Notes: generated by a model not told the origin, from the letters alone. DNA of 64,000 nt from JACXVD01 sp020446665 (GCA_041396905.1 JAWKXQ010000014.1:1-64000), one strand, 5' to 3'; counted from the stretch's first letter, positions 25,289-35,366 are shown. Numbers and translations: made by a program.

Positions 25289-26048
25289 CCCCCATCACTC
25301 ACCAGCACGTGGCCGGTGACGTTGGCAGCGGCATCGGAAAGGAGGTAGCCAATATCGCATGCAATCTCGTCTGGCGTGGCAAAGCGGCCGCGCGGCGTCG
25401 TCTCCGCCATCGCTTTCAGCGTTGCATCGCGGCCATGGGCGGAAACGGAGGCGCGGAAATCGGCGGAGCTTTCCCAGATCGCCGTGTCCACCCCACCCGG
25501 CGCGATGGCGTTGACGCGGATCTGGTCCTTGGCATGGTCGGCCGCGGCGATCCGCGCCATATGCGCTACTCCGGCCTTGGCCACGCCATAGGCACCGATG
25601 CCGGGCACAGGCTTGATTGCGGTGATGGAGGAGGTGATCACGATACTGCCGCCGCTCCTGCCCTGCTTTGCCTTCATCGCGTCAATCGCAGCGCAGGGTG
25701 AAGAAGGCCTCGTCGAGATTGACGTTCATGACACGGCGCCAGGTTTCGAGATCATGCCTGCCCAGCGCGCCGCTACCGCCGATCCCGGCATTGACCACGG
25801 CATGGTCGAGACTGGCAAGCGAGGGGCGATCTTCGCTCCCACCGATCGCCGGCATCGCCAACGCATGCCGGTGATGCGTTCGACTTTGGCAGCCAAGCTC
25901 CAGCGCAGACAAGCTCGCTTCGTCTACATCAACCAGCACCAGCCGCTTCGCGCCATGCGTAATGCCAGCGGGCGCCATGCTGCACTAACGCCTGAAGCCG
26001 GTCCTTGCGACGAGCGGAGCGGTTCGAGAAGTCGAGTTCGTTAGCCAT
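25276..26048 (-). pseudogene. Short-chain dehydrogenase/reductase, frameshifted
   Basis: Three frames together give one SDR: MANELDFSNR at 26048, then HGAKRLVLVDVDEASL and NAGIGGSG...MNVNLDEAFF, then (after a frameshift near 25680) GSIVITSSITAIKPVPGIGAYG, KAGVAHMARI and the end GHVLVSDGGYSL. The Ser-Tyr-Lys active site (S in ITSS, Y-x-x-x-K as YGVAK) is intact. At least three indels are needed, one near the cofactor loop. Substrate unknown. Recorded as pseudogene but possibly a sequence error. Confidence 0.65.
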
Positions 26049-26058
26049 GCCTCGACGG

Positions 26059-27514
26059 TTAGGCGGACTTCCGGGCGTTGTCGATCCCGAGGTCAGACAG
26101 CTTGCGGTAAGGTCGAACGGCCAATAATGCCGCGGCGCGCCACCTCTGTCATGCGCCTCGATAATGGCCGATACAGCAAGGCGGATCACATCCGCTTCGA
26201 TCTCCTTCCAGCGGGCGCAGATTACCGGCGCCATCCTCGGTATAGAGCATCACGCCCACGCCTTCCTGCATGGCAGACAGGCTTTCGATCGGGGTGTCAC
26301 CGACCATCTCCCGGCCAGTTGCGGGAAGTTGTCGGCGGTCAGCGTTTCGCCTTCGCAGAAGACGGCTCGCATCGGGAACAGCACGGCCTGCAGCTGGCGG
26401 ACATTGCTGGGCCAGTCGAAGGTCGCCGAAAGCAGCGCGAGAAGCGCGCGAAATGACGAGCAAAGCCGCGGGTGCCGCGGCTGTTCGATGCGGCCAGAGG
26501 AAATGCCGGTGAGGGCAGGGATATCGCTTCATCCGTTCACGCAAAGGCGGCAGCGTGACCTTGGTTTGGCAGATTTCCGGAGCAGAGCCGGGTGGAAATG
26601 GCCTGCATCATTGAGGTCGCATAAAGCGGCAGATTGCTGGCACTCAGGACACGGACATCGAGGCGGAAGCCATGCTTTGGGTTGGCACCCACCGGACGGA
26701 CAATGCCCGCGGCCAGCACTTCTGCCAGCTTTTCCTGCAGGTCATTGGCGAGCCGATCGATTGCCGAGCACTAGAGTCCCGCTGACGAATGCTGGAGCGC
26801 GCCGATCTGGCGGTCGTGAAAGCGCTGGAAAGGCATTCTGTTCATGGCCGAACAGAAACAGATCTGATGGAATTGCATTGGCGGGTACGCTGCGCACATT
26901 GATCAGGCGTGAACGGGAGCCTGGCACGCGGGCTGGCGGCGTGCACCGCGCGCATCAGCATTTCCTTTGCCAGCGCGTTTTCGCCTTCGATCAGCACATG
27001 GCCATGGCCGCGCGCGGCCTTCGCTGCTCTTGGCCAGTGCGGTGCGGAAGGTGGCGCAGTGCCGATCATCGCGTCGAAATCGAGGACTATGTCGGCATCT
27101 CTCGGTCAGCGGCTGCAGCCTTCGTCCCGCGGCGTCGGCGCCGGTCGCGCTGCGCAGCGCTCGCACTGCGCGATCCGGGCAACCCGTTTGACGAGATAAT
27201 CCGTCGCCGAACGCATGGCTTCTCTACAGCTACATCGGCTGCTGCTGGTGGTCAGCATCAGAATCGGCAGCGCAGGGCGGCGGTCTTTGTTTCAGGTGAA
27301 TCAGCTCACAGGCATCATCGCCTGGCACCCACTGGCCGAACGATGGCGAGCACTGCATGCCCTGTCGCGTGCCCAGCAAAAGTAATCGCTGTTTTGGTAA
27401 TCCTTGACGAGACGAGCACTCGCCAGCCTTCTCGCCGCGCGGCAAGCGCGGTACCGTCGACTTTGCGCCGGTTCATCGTCAATCAGCACAACAGGCGCGA
27501 CCGCTTTCCGCCAT
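26059..27514 (-). pseudogene. NtrC-like response regulator (receiver, AAA+, Fis), heavily frameshifted
   Basis: Reading across frames: a receiver start (VVLIDDEPAQSR, the phospho-acceptor region QWVPGDDACELI), an AAA+ domain with a degraded Walker A (HVLIEGENALAKEMLMRA), FGHEQNAFP where GAFTGA would be, VGANPKHGFRLDVRVLSASN, and a C-terminal Fis helix-turn-helix (IEADVIRLAV, MTEVARR, IGRSTL). Order and domain lengths match an NtrC family regulator of about 470 residues. The GAFTGA sigma-54 loop looks absent. Numerous single-base indels split it; error versus decay is undecided. Confidence 0.6.
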
Positions 27515-27662
27515 AATCCCAAACCGTCCTATCTGGATACGAGCCGCCTTTGCAGGCAGGGGCGCAAGCTGGCGGCTAACGGGAGTGGCGCGCGTGATGG
27601 GCTTGCACTGCTGTCACCCGCGATGGCCGCGATCGTCCAAACCAAAGATAGGAATTACAAAA

Positions 27663-27787
27663 ATGGCATCCGTAAAACGACATGAGCAGCTGGCGGAAAA
27701 GACCTATTCGGGTTTCATCAGTTCGCTTTCGGAAATGGTCTGTGCCGTATTCCTCTGTTTGTCCTGACCATGCTCATCACTGCATGA
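27663..27787 (+). pseudogene. aa3-type cytochrome c oxidase subunit IV, frameshifted
   Basis: A small gene below usual ORF thresholds. It starts MASVKRHEQLAEKTYSGFIS, the classic subunit IV start (H-E-x-x-x-x-T-Y-x-G-F), then changes frame to FRKWSVP and later to VLTMLITA before a TGA. With one or two base corrections it gives one 41-42 residue, single-membrane-helix protein of the right length. In sphingomonads it commonly precedes the transhydrogenase genes, as here. Confidence 0.65.
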
Positions 27788-27812
27788 TCGCAGATCATCG
27801 ATCGAGGCTGAT

Positions 27813-28930
27813 TTGCGCATAGCAGCTCCAGCGCCAGGAACGCGCGGCGGGGGAAACCTGCGTCGCGCCGACGCCTGAAACCGCGAAGAAATTCATTTCG
27901 GCGCGTGTCGCTGCGGAAGAGGATGCGGCGCAAACGGCCGTGAGCATACCCGACGCTGCCTATGCAGAAGCTGGCGCGAGGTTCTGCCTGCCGCCACAGG
28001 CGGGGGCGACATCGTGCTGGGGTGCAGGCTCCGCTGTAGAGGCGTTGAAAGGCCAATCCCGGTGCATGGGTGGCGGCGACTTTCGATCCCTTCACGCAGC
28101 GTGACCGCGTGGACGCCTATGCCAAGGCCGGGTCGAAGCGTGCTGGCGATGTATCTATGCCGCGCATCACCCGGCGCGCAAAGCATGGATGTGCTCTCCA
28201 GCCATCCCCGACCCATGCCGGCGGCGCCGTGATCCACGCGCTGACGCATATGGCCGCGCCTTCCGATGATGGCCATGACGGCGGCCGGCACGTACAGGCC
28301 GCGCGTGTTTACTGCGCGTGGGGGCGTTGTGGCCTTCAGGCGGACGCCACGGCCAAGCGGCGTGGGGCGCGGCAGGCGCTTTCGCCACCGATGCGCTCTG
28401 CCGCTCGGCGAGCAGATCCACGCGCTGGCGCGAAGCCGATCTTCGTGGAAAGCGTCGCTGATCGAAGGCGAAGGCAGTGGCGGCTATGCCACCGAAATGA
28501 GCGAGGAATATCGCAAGGCAAGGCCGAGCTGGTTTCCGGCCATATCAAGCGCGCGGCACATCGCTCATCACTTGCCGGCGCTGATTCCAGTGGCGCGCCG
28601 CACCGCAAGGGCCTGATTTCAGATGCGATTGCCAGCATGAAGCCGGGGCAGCGTGACCTTCGATCTCCGCCGTGGCACAGGGGCGGCAATGTCGAAGGTT
28701 CGAAAGCGGATGATGAGTTCGGGAAAGCACGGCGTCAAGATCATCGGCTACGCCAACACGCCCGCGCACCGTCGCAGACGCCCTGCGCTGTTCGCCTGCA
28801 ATCACTTCAACTTCCTCTCCGCCTTCTGGGAAGCAAAGGCGTGGCAAGCCGGTTCTCGACGAGGAAATCGGCGATGCCATCCGCCTGACCAAAGGCGGCG
28901 AAGTGGTGAGCGAGAGGCTGAAGGGGGTGA
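27813..28930 (+). pseudogene. pntAA: NAD(P) transhydrogenase subunit alpha part 1, heavily frameshifted
   Basis: Fragments in all three forward frames align in order to PntAA: ERAAGETCVAPTPETAKKF, WVAATFDPFTQRD, ITRRAQSMDVLSS, VIDALTHMA, IFVESVADIEGEG (joined), GGYATEMSEEYRKA, SDAIASMKPG, GNVEGSK, KHGVKIIGYANTPAH, HFNFLSAFWEAKA, LDEEIGDAIRLTKGGEV. This is the NAD(H)-binding soluble part (domain I). Around ten indels occur in 1.1 kb, unusually dense. The start is unclear; a TTG at 27813 or a lost ATG is possible. Confidence 0.75.
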
Positions 28931-28935
28931 CGTGC

Positions 28936-29725
28936 CACGGCAGAATTTGGCTTTGGCGTCAGCTCGATGGCCGGGCTCGCACCCGTACAGATTGCAAGCG
29001 CCCAGATGCCTCTGCCGGGCATTGCCCAGCCGACCGGGCGACAGCCGAATTACCTGAAGACCTCCAAGATCTTGCATGCTGCGCAAGGAGGCTCTCGCTT
29101 TTTGCCAAGGTGCGCCCGCGTGGACTGGTTCAGACCGATGCGATTATTGTTCGCGAAACGGCCAAGTCGCCCAGTCCCCGCCAGTACCTGTAAAATTGCA
29201 GCAGAGCCGCCTCGGCAAGAAGCCGTTGTTTGCGAGCCGGGTCGGAGAAAAGGGCAGGGCAGTTTTGCCTGTCTGGCCGACACGGATGGCGATGGCGCCT
29301 TCGATCACTTCGGTTCGGTCAATGCCAAGTCATACGGCTATGGCAGTTCCACACAGATCGGCTTTCTGGTCGGCATGGTAAAGATTGACGGCTGGACTGG
29401 CAATGGAAACGCCCGTCACCGCTTGGCGATTGCAAGACGATGCCTCGCCTGAACAGTCGAAATGACACTGACCCTCACCAGCTCCCCCGCCAAATGGAGC
29501 AAGAGTGGGGCACGGTTCATGCTGTGCGCTGATCGCAATGAAGGCAATAATATATGGGGGGCGCCGATTGTCGTGCCCTATTGCACCGGTATGCTGCGGT
29601 TTGGCGCGGGGGCGACCGGCACTGCGCAGCCCTTATTCTCCAATGGTCGTCTGATCGTGCATGCTGCAAGCGCAGATGCCGTGGAAGTTTCCATTGAAGG
29701 TCTCATGGTAGGAACAAGCATCTGA
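28936..29725 (+). pseudogene. Hypothetical exported protein, frameshifted
   Basis: Successive frames give one protein: a signal-like segment ending in QIASAQMPLPGIAQPTG, then KVRPRGLVQTDAIIVRET, KKPLFASRVGEKGRAV, CLADTDGDGAFDHFGSVNAKS, KIDGWTGNGNA, and the intact last frame LTSSPAKWSKSGARFMLCADRNEG to VSIEGLMVGTSI. I recognise no family. DTDGDGAFDHF suggests a calcium-binding loop. Its TGA overlaps the ATG of the lipoprotein gene (TGATG). Several indels are needed. Confidence 0.5.
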
Positions 29726-30138
29726 TGAAACGTCTGACAATTGCAGTTCTGGCACTCTCGCTTTCCGCCTGTTCCGATCTGGGTGGCGGGGCATCCTATG
29801 GCGCTGCCGAAGCAGAGATGGGGGCGGTATTCCGCAGCCATGCGCGCGAAGTGCAGGGTGGGCTCAATGTCAAATGTCCGTTTACAGCCGATGCCGATCT
29901 GCTGGCGCAATATGAGCCGCTGGCGCAGCGTTATGAAGCGCTGAAGGAAAGCGTGGCGGATCGCTCACTGGCTGTGGACCTCGCGATTATCGAGGCGGAT
30001 TACAACACCTATTGGGAGCAGAATGTCGTAGAATGCGGCCCGCTTGACCAGCCCGGCACGCCCGAACGCGTGGCGCAGGAACTGGCACGCATTGACGGCA
30101 ATCTGCAGCAACTTGAACGCATGGCCGGCGGCATCTGA
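29725..30138 (+). CDS. Small lipoprotein of unknown function
   Basis: 137 residues with a lipoprotein signal MKRLTIAVLALSLSAC (lipid Cys residue 16). The mature part is helical and acidic, with two coiled-coil-like stretches (LAQYEPLAQRYEALKESVADR and VAQELARIDGNLQQLERM) and two cysteines (VKCPF, VECGP) that could form a disulfide. No family recognised. It overlaps the upstream exported protein by one base and is one of the few intact frames in this broken stretch. Confidence 0.7.
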   Translation: MKRLTIAVLALSLSACSDLGGGASYGAAEAEMGAVFRSHAREVQGGLNVKCPFTADADLLAQYEPLAQRYEALKESVADRSLAVDLAIIEADYNTYWEQNVVECGPLDQPGTPERVAQELARIDGNLQQLERMAGGI

Positions 30139-30173
30139 GCCGCAGCACAGCCGGACCATCGGGGGGCAAGACC

Positions 30174-30454
30174 TTGGACTTTATCAGCATCCTTTCAATC
30201 TTCGTGCTGGCGTGCTTCGTCGGCTACTACGTCGTCTGGTCGGTCACCCCGGCGCTGCACACGCCGCTATGGCGGTGACCAACGCGATTTCCAGCGTGAT
30301 TATCGTTACGCACTGATTGTTTCGGCTGAGGCAGGTAGCATGGTTGCGAAGTGGCTGGCCTGTCGGTGTGGTGCTGGCGAGCGTCAATATCTTCGGTGGC
30401 TTTGCCGCGATGGAGCGGATGCTGGCCATGTACAAGAAGAAGGAGAAGAAATGA
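30174..30454 (+). pseudogene. pntAB: NAD(P) transhydrogenase subunit alpha part 2, frameshifted
   Basis: Starting at a TTG, the frame gives FISILSIFVLACFVGYYVVWSV and TPALHTPL. One missing base (CCGCTATGG for CCGCTGATGG) then throws it out of frame before AVTNAISSVIIV. Later frames give VAKWL, SVNIFGGFAAMERMLAMYKKKEKK and a TGA. This is the small membrane subunit (domain II, first helices) of the proton-translocating transhydrogenase. Gene order pntAA - (two unrelated genes) - pntAB - pntB is kept. Confidence 0.75.
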
Positions 30455-30465
30455 TGGTCTCCTCT

Positions 30466-30556
30466 TCAATTCCGTCACCCCCAGCGACAGCTGGGGCCGC
30501 GCCCTCGGCAAGCTCCGCGCCGCGTGGACAGCGATCCCAGCTTTCGCTGGGATGAC
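30466..30556. repeat. REP-like hairpin pair between pntAB and pntB
   Basis: Two hairpins: an imperfect CCCCAGC / GCTGGGG near 30478-30496 and a perfect 8-bp stem ATCCCAGC-TTTC-GCTGGGAT at 30534-30553, flanked by CGTCA and TGACGA. The second is a sequence variant, with compensated stem changes, of the repeats at 7787-7932. It abuts or overlaps the pntB start. Confidence 0.7.
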
Positions 30557-32007
30557 GATGTGGGCGACCCCCGCATCCGCCTCCACCGGGGAGCCGGTCA
30601 ACCCTTGGGTCGCGCTCGCCTATCTGGTCGCAGGTGTGTTCTTCATCCTCGCGCTGCGCGGCCTGTCCAGCCCCTCGACCAGCCGCACGGGCAACCGCTT
30701 TGGCATGATCGGCATGCTGATCGCCGTGGTGACCACGCTGATCACGCATGACGTTGCGAATTTGCCAGAGATCGGGATCGCCATCTTCCTTGGCGGCATC
30801 CTGGGCTTCACCATAGCGCGCAAGATCGCGATGACGCAAATGCCCGAACTGGTGGCTGGCTTCCACTCGCTGGTGGGCCTTGCTGCCGTGGTGGTAGGCT
30901 GGGCGGCTTACCTCAATCCCGGTGCTTTCGGGCTGCTGGTGGATGGCGGGATCAACCCGGTCAGCAAGGTGGAAATGGGGCTGGGCATCGCGATCGGTGC
31001 GATCACACTTTCTCCGGCTCTGTCATCGCCTTTGCTGCTTTCCGGCAAGATGAGCGGTTCGCCCATCCTTCTGCCTGCACGCCATGTGATCAATCTCGGC
31101 ACGCTTGCCGCGATCATTGTGCTGACCGCGCTGTTCGCCATGGCGGCACCGGCAGACACAATGCCACTGATCGTGGGGCTGACCGTCCTCGCCTTCATCA
31201 TCGGCTTCCTGTTGATCATCCCGATTGGCGGGGCGGACATGCCGGTGGTTGTGTCGATGCGAACTCCTATTCCGGCTGGGCCGCTGGCAGCGATGGGCTT
31301 CACGCTGGGTAACACTGCGATGATCATCACCGGTGCGCTGGTCGGCTCGTCGGGTGCGATCCTCAGCTACATCATGTGCCGTGCGATGAACCGCAGCTTC
31401 ATCTCCGTGATTGCGGGCGGCTTTGGCGCAGATGATAGCGGTGGCGGCAGCGGTGAACCACGCGAACAGCGGCCTTACAAGACCGGCAGTGCAGCCGACG
31501 CGGCCTATATGCTGGAACAGGCGGAAGGTCATCATCCCCGGCTATGGCATGGCGGTGGCGCAAGGTAGCAGCATGCGCTGCGCGAAATGGCTGACAAGCT
31601 GGAGGAAAAGGGCGTGGAGGTGAAATACGCCATCCATCCCGTCGCTGGCCGTATGCCGGGCCACATGAATGTGCTGCTGGCCGAAGCCTGGTCGAATATG
31701 ACAAAGTGCCTTCTAGGAACTGGAAGACATCAACAGCGAATTCTGCTCAGGCCGATGTCGCCTTCATCAATGGTGCGAACGATGTGGTGAACCCGGCGGC
31801 GAAGACGCAAGACAAGTCCAGCCCGATCTACGGCATGCCTCCGTGTTCGATGTGGACAAGGCCAAGCAGGTCTTCTTCATCAAGCGGTCCATGGGCGGCG
31901 TGGGCTATGCCGGGGTCGACAATGACGTGTTCTATATGGACCAGACCATGATGCTGTTTTCCGACGCCAAGAAGATGGTCGAGGAAATCGTGAAGTCGCT
32001 CGACTAG
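30552..32007 (+). pseudogene. pntB: NAD(P) transhydrogenase subunit beta, frameshifted near 31535
   Basis: The membrane domain is intact in one frame: VNPWVALAYLVAGVFFILALRG through MIITGALVGSSGAILSYIMC, with many hydrophobic helices. The NADP(H)-binding domain III starts at about 31525 (VIIPGYGMAVAQ) but needs indels to link HALREMADKLEEKGVEV, INSEFAQADVAFINGANDVVNPAAKT and IKRSMGGVGYAGVDNDVFYMD, ending at TAG 32007. PntB couples proton entry to NADPH formation. Start is ATG 30552 or 30558, both at the edge of a REP hairpin. Confidence 0.85.
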
Positions 32008-32019
32008 TGGGCAGGATAA

Positions 32020-32333
32020 GTGGTGGCGCCGGCTGCGCTGTTTGTCTGGCTGCGTTTGCAGATTGCTGAAGGCAAGGTGGAGAAGGGCCTGCTGCGTGCA
32101 GGCCTTTCGCCCGCCAATTCCGCCTGCATGGCAGAGCGCATGGTGGACCGGCTGAGCATCACCCAGTTGCGCAAGCTGGAACGGCTGCAGGCCCGCAAGG
32201 GGAACCAGCCAGGCCGGTCACCGCGGCCAATATGTCGAACGGTAAGCCGGGTGGGCGATGCGGAGCTGCCGGTGGTGACGATAATTGCGCTCCGCAGCCC
32301 TGCGCTACGGGCATCGCGCGCGAGGCCCGCTGA
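32020..32333 (+). pseudogene. Small hypothetical protein, frameshifted
   Basis: A GTG start 13 bases after pntB gives LQIAEGKVEKGLLRAGLSPANSACMAERMVDRLSI and TQLRKLERLQARKG. Then the frame breaks, and another ends in ATGIAREAR and TGA at 32333. The helix-rich AERMVDRLSITQLRKLERL segment recurs in sphingomonad hypothetical proteins. No known function. Possibly cotranscribed with pntB. Confidence 0.5.
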
Positions 32334-32353
32334 CCGCGGGTTGACTTACACGC

Positions 32354-33588
32354 ATGTACGCCGCAGCATCGCCGCCATGTGGAGAGAAACAATCTGGTGC
32401 GCTGGCGCTGGTCGCCGCTGCTTCGCCCGCCCTTGCTGAAACCATCGAAGCTGCCTGGCCGGAGAGGATGCGCAAATGCGTCTGAGGCGCTGATCCTGGC
32501 TGAGCCGGGGGACGAGATCGTGCTGGGGGCAGGGCGCTTTACCTTGTCTGACGGGCTCAGCCTCGATGTCGACAATGTTACTGTGCGGGGGAAGGGGATG
32601 GATGAAACCATCCTCGATTTCACGGGCCAGAAAGACGCGGGCGAGGGCTGCTGGTGACCAGCGATGGCGTGACCCTGCGCTGATTTCGCGATGGAAACTC
32701 TAAGGGTGACGGGACTGGTCCAAGGGGCGCAGACGATATCGTCTATTTCCGCGTCCGTGTGCGCTGCCGACGGCGGCCGCCGGCCACCAATGGCGCCTAT
32801 GGCATCTATCCGGTGGAAAGCACCAATGTGCTGATCGATGGCGTGCAGGTCTCCGGCGCGTCTGACGCTGGAATCTATGCTTATGCCAGAGCCGCAAGAT
32901 CACCGTGTGGCGCAATCTGATTGCGGAAGCGAATGCGGCCGGGATTGATTGAAAACAGCCGCGATGCGCTGGTGGACAACAATTTGCCGCCCAGGCGCAA
33001 CACAGGCGGCATCCTTATGTTCGACCTGCCCAATCTGCCGCGATGGGCGGCGGCAATGTGGTGGTGCGCGTGGCAATCTGGTGGCTGCTAATGACAATTT
33101 CCAATTTCGCGCCGCCGGGCAATATCGTCGCGAATGTCCGCCGCGGCACCGGGGTGCTGGTGATGGCCAATGACAATGTCGTGATCGGGCATAACTGGCT
33201 GGTCGATAACCCTACCGCACAGGTGATGGTGGTCGCCTATACGCAGTCCTATGAGGATGAACGCTATAACCCCTATCCGCGCAATGTGGTGATCGAGGGC
33301 AATCATTATGAGCGCGGCGGCTATGACCCGCAGCTTGAGGGCGCATCGCAGCTTCTGCCAATGTTCGGGGGCAGTCTGCCCGCTGTGCTGTGGGATGGTT
33401 TGCAGGATGGCGAAACGCCGGCTCTGCTGGCGAAGCCGGGTACACCTGGCTGGTCGCTCAACCTGACGGATCAGGGCAAGGGGCTGGACGCAGCGCAGCC
33501 CGGTCCGCTGGAAGTGGGCAGGCCCGCCAGTCCGTTCGACATGACCGGCATTGGCGCGTCGGCGGAACTGGACGAGCGCATCAAGTGA
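32354..33588 (+). pseudogene. Right-handed parallel beta-helix protein, N-terminal half frameshifted
   Basis: A signal-like start (ALVAAASPALAETIEAAW across frames) is followed by LILAEPGDEIVLGAGRFTLSDG and VTVRGKGMDETILDFTGQ. After breaks come AYGIYPVESTNVLIDGVQVSGASDAGIY, ILMFDLPNLP and NIVANVRRGTGVLVMANDNVVIGHNWL. The last 180 codons are one intact frame. This is the pectate-lyase-like beta-helix of proteins usually paired with the diheme cytochrome encoded next; the overlap TGA/GTG (33585-33588) couples the two. Confidence 0.75.
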
Positions 33589-34598
33589 AGTTCGGCGCTG
33601 TCCTGCTTTGGTTCGCCACCTTGCTGGCGGCAAGTGCGATGGCGATGACGCCGGAGCGCGTGCCGGTGGCGGACGAGGTCGTGCAGGGCAAGACGCTGCC
33701 GCGCAAGCTGTCAGACTATCGCTTTTTCGACGATCTCGCGCGGCAGGTGCCCGCCGAAGGGGTAACGCCCTATCGTCTCAATACGCCGCTCTGGTCCGAT
33801 GGGGCGGAGAAATTGCGCTTTGCCTATATCCCGCAGGGTGCACAGGCCAAGGCTGATGGAGAGGGACTGCTGCGCTTTCCCATCGGGACCGCGCTGATCA
33901 AGACTTTCGCCTTTGGCGAGGGGGCTGATCGCCGCCTGATTGAAACCCGCGTGCTGCTCCACCGTCCGACCGGTTGGGTCGCGCTGCCTTACCTCTGGAA
34001 TGAAGAGCAGACCGAGGCAGAGCTTGCAGTGGCAGGGGCAAGGTTGCCGGTGACCACGCCTGCGGGCGAACAGATCAGTTACCGCGTGCCGAACAAGAAC
34101 CAGTGCAAGGAATGCCATGGGCTGGATGATGTGGTCGTGCCGATCGGGCCGAAGGCGCGCAATCTGTCTGGCGAATGGCTGGCCGGGATGGTGCGCGGCG
34201 GGCGGCTGGATGCTTTGCCGGATGGCGCCGATACACTGCCAGTGTGGGAAGAACGCGCCAGTGCACCCGCTGATCTGGCGGCGCGAGCCTATCTTGAAAC
34301 CAATTGCGCCCATTGTCACCGGCCCGGAGCCACGGCCTCCAATTCCGGCCTCGATCTGCGCTGGGAACAGGATGATCCGCATGCGCTGGGGATCATGAAG
34401 CGACCGGTTGCGGCTGGCCGCGGGGCGGGAGAACTTCTGTTCGATGTGGTGCCGGGCAAGCCGGACCAGTCGATTCTGCTTTATCGCATGGAAAGCCCGG
34501 AACCCGGTGTCGCCATGCCCGAACTGGGCAAAACCAGCATCGACCATGACGGAACGAAGGTGGTCAGGCGCTGGATCGCTGAACTTCCTCAACGATAA
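33585..34598 (+). CDS. SO2930-family diheme c-type cytochrome
   Basis: 337 residues from a GTG overlapping the previous stop (GTGA), giving a Sec signal (VLLWFATLLAASAMA). Two haem-binding motifs are present: CKECH (about residue 175) and CAHCH (about 242). Before them lie TPYRLNTPLWSDGAEKLR and PTGWVALPYLWNEEQTEAEL, characteristic of this family. It is periplasmic and redox-active; its partner is unknown, but it co-occurs with the beta-helix protein. This is the first fully intact gene after the frameshifted stretch. Confidence 0.88.
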   Translation: MKFGAVLLWFATLLAASAMAMTPERVPVADEVVQGKTLPRKLSDYRFFDDLARQVPAEGVTPYRLNTPLWSDGAEKLRFAYIPQGAQAKADGEGLLRFPIGTALIKTFAFGEGADRRLIETRVLLHRPTGWVALPYLWNEEQTEAELAVAGARLPVTTPAGEQISYRVPNKNQCKECHGLDDVVVPIGPKARNLSGEWLAGMVRGGRLDALPDGADTLPVWEERASAPADLAARAYLETNCAHCHRPGATASNSGLDLRWEQDDPHALGIMKRPVAAGRGAGELLFDVVPGKPDQSILLYRMESPEPGVAMPELGKTSIDHDGTKVVRRWIAELPQR

Positions 34599-34670
34599 CC
34601 ATTCCTCGCAGTGGACGCGGCTTAACGCTTCGCCTAGCCAGATGAAATCTGCAGACGGGAGTGATCATAG

Positions 34671-35366
34671 TTGCGCAAGCTGGGCATTATCGGGGGGATG
34701 AGCTGGGTCTCTACCCGCACCTATTACGAGACTATCAACACGCTGGTGCAACGGGCGCGGGGCGGTATGGCCAGCGCACCGATCCTGCTGGAAAGCCTCG
34801 ATTTCGCGGAACTCTATGGTCTTACTTCCAATGAAGAATGGGATCGTGCGGCAGAGCAGCTGATCGCGGCAGCCCGGCGGCTGGAACAGGGCGGGGCAGG
34901 GATGATCCTGATCGCTGCCAATTCCATGCACAAGATTTATGACCGCGTGGCCGAAGCCGTGGCTGTGCCCGTGCTGCATATTGCCGAATGCGTGGGCCAG
35001 CGCATGGCCGAAAAGGGCGTGAAGACCGCGGCTTTGCTGGGCACCCGCAATGTCATGACAGAAAGCTTCTATCGGCGGCGTCTGGTGGCGCATGGGGTCG
35101 ATCTCCTGCCGCCAGATTTGGATGTGGTCGATGAGGTTGACCGGATCATTTACGGTGAACTGATGCTGGGCAAAGCCACCCGCGATGCGGAGCGGGCCCT
35201 GCGCACCATCATCACCAACAAGGAACGTGACGGAGCCCAGGCCATTGTGCTTGCCTGTACGGAGCTGGAAATGGTGGTCGATGTCGATGCCAATATCCTG
35301 CCCCTATTCGATTCCGCGCGTATTCATTGCGAGGCTGCAGCGCAATGGCTGTTGGGCAAGGACTGA
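34671..35366 (+). CDS. Aspartate/glutamate racemase family protein
   Basis: 231 residues from a TTG (LRKLGIIGGMSWVST), the only start that keeps the conserved GIIGGMSW motif. The first active-site region is AANSMHKIYD and the second is LACTELEMVV with the catalytic Cys. The first Cys of the usual pair is replaced within AANSMH, as in the amino-acid racemase (YgeA/RacX-like) branch. It probably interconverts amino-acid enantiomers; substrate unknown. Monocistronic. Confidence 0.87.
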   Translation: MRKLGIIGGMSWVSTRTYYETINTLVQRARGGMASAPILLESLDFAELYGLTSNEEWDRAAEQLIAAARRLEQGGAGMILIAANSMHKIYDRVAEAVAVPVLHIAECVGQRMAEKGVKTAALLGTRNVMTESFYRRRLVAHGVDLLPPDLDVVDEVDRIIYGELMLGKATRDAERALRTIITNKERDGAQAIVLACTELEMVVDVDANILPLFDSARIHCEAAAQWLLGKD

